NCBI GenBank assembly: GCA_002450985.1
Contig: DKBA01000006.1
Coordinates: 14,570 to 20,747, forward strand
Direction of reading: 5' to 3'
Length of the DNA stretch: 6,178 bases
Source: Acidimicrobiia bacterium UBA6912
GTDB lineage: Bacteria; Actinomycetota; Acidimicrobiia; Spongiisociales; UBA5794
Shown here piece by piece: positions 6,090-6,178 of this stretch. The translations under genes were made by a program, and so were the position numbers. The stretch's first letter is position 1. Each line of letters opens with the position of its first letter. The notes beneath the pieces are model-generated. The model was not told where the DNA came from. It saw nothing but the letters and a program-made list of their open reading frames with translations, and searched no databases.

Positions 6090-6178
6090 ATGGGCGACTT
6101 CGCCGACCTCGTGTTCCGCAACGGTTTCGTGTTTCGCAGTGATGCTGCACGGAGCTGGGCGCACGCCCTGGCGGTGCG
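6090..6178 (+). CDS. Amidohydrolase family protein, N-terminal fragment (YtcJ-like)
   Basis: An ATG with GGAG (6081-6084) 5 bases upstream opens a frame that runs off the right edge, giving 29 complete codons. The peptide 'ADLVFRNGFVFR' followed by 'AARSWAHALAVR' fits the first strands of amidohydrolase-superfamily proteins of the YtcJ/amidohydrolase-3 type. These typically begin 'ADLIxxNGxVxT' and continue with a 'W-A-x-A-x-A-V' segment leading to 'DGRIxAVG'. Such enzymes are metal-dependent hydrolases of amides, often of unknown substrate. The metal-binding His-x-His lies beyond the window, so the catalytic class cannot be confirmed. It follows the transporter genes on the same strand but is separated by a strong hairpin, so it may be independently expressed or reached by read-through. 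A link with polyamine or N-acyl-amine breakdown is speculation. Confidence 0.72.
   Translation, partial: MGDFADLVFRNGFVFRSDAARSWAHALAV

Noticed and set aside
1..6178. tRNA or rRNA genes, CRISPR arrays, insertion sequences, phage or toxin-antitoxin genes.
   Set aside because: No repeat-spacer pattern, transposase motif, terminal inverted repeats or RNA gene signature was seen. Coding density and codon use are uniform, with no sign of a recent insertion.

Overview
The window reads as one polyamine/GABA uptake-and-catabolism locus from a high-GC Gram-positive-like bacterium, most likely an actinobacterium. The strong G/C preference at third codon positions, GTG starts, tight gene packing and a lipoprotein with a short signal peptide followed by a Gly/Asp-rich linker all fit. 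The linker style recalls Acidimicrobiia-type genomes, but that is an impression and cannot be tested from the sequence alone.

Left side, minus strand: an Lrp/AsnC-family regulator (40-528, GTG start). Its stop overlaps the ATG of a second minus-strand gene that runs off the left edge; only 14 codons are visible. A 114-bp divergent intergenic region (529-642) separates the regulator from the plus-strand genes. It holds a plausible promoter and a two-part dyad that could be an operator.

Plus strand: a 4-aminobutyrate aminotransferase (gabT, 643-1998) is followed after 94 bp by potA (ABC ATPase), potB and potC (two permeases) and potD (substrate-binding lipoprotein). The four transporter genes are tightly packed: 1-bp gap A-B, 4-bp GTGA overlap B-C, 32-bp gap C-D. 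A perfect 12-bp GC hairpin, 13 bp with its flanking pair and without a U-tract, follows potD. Only 17 bp after it another plus-strand gene begins, probably an amidohydrolase of the YtcJ-like type, cut by the right edge.

How they work together (inference from family knowledge): PotD captures a polyamine outside the membrane, PotBC/PotA import it, and GabT deaminates GABA, the product of putrescine breakdown, to succinate semialdehyde. The truncated left gene may supply an aldehyde dehydrogenase step, but the visible peptide cannot prove it. The Lrp-type protein is the natural candidate to sense the amine, GABA or an amino acid and control both arms.

Nothing here is a clearly new system. The points most worth a second look are a 32-codon Arg-rich reading frame that exactly bridges the gabT stop and the potA start, the dyad in front of gabT, substitutions at the predicted ligand positions of PotD and GabT, and the hairpin squeezed between potD and the next gene.
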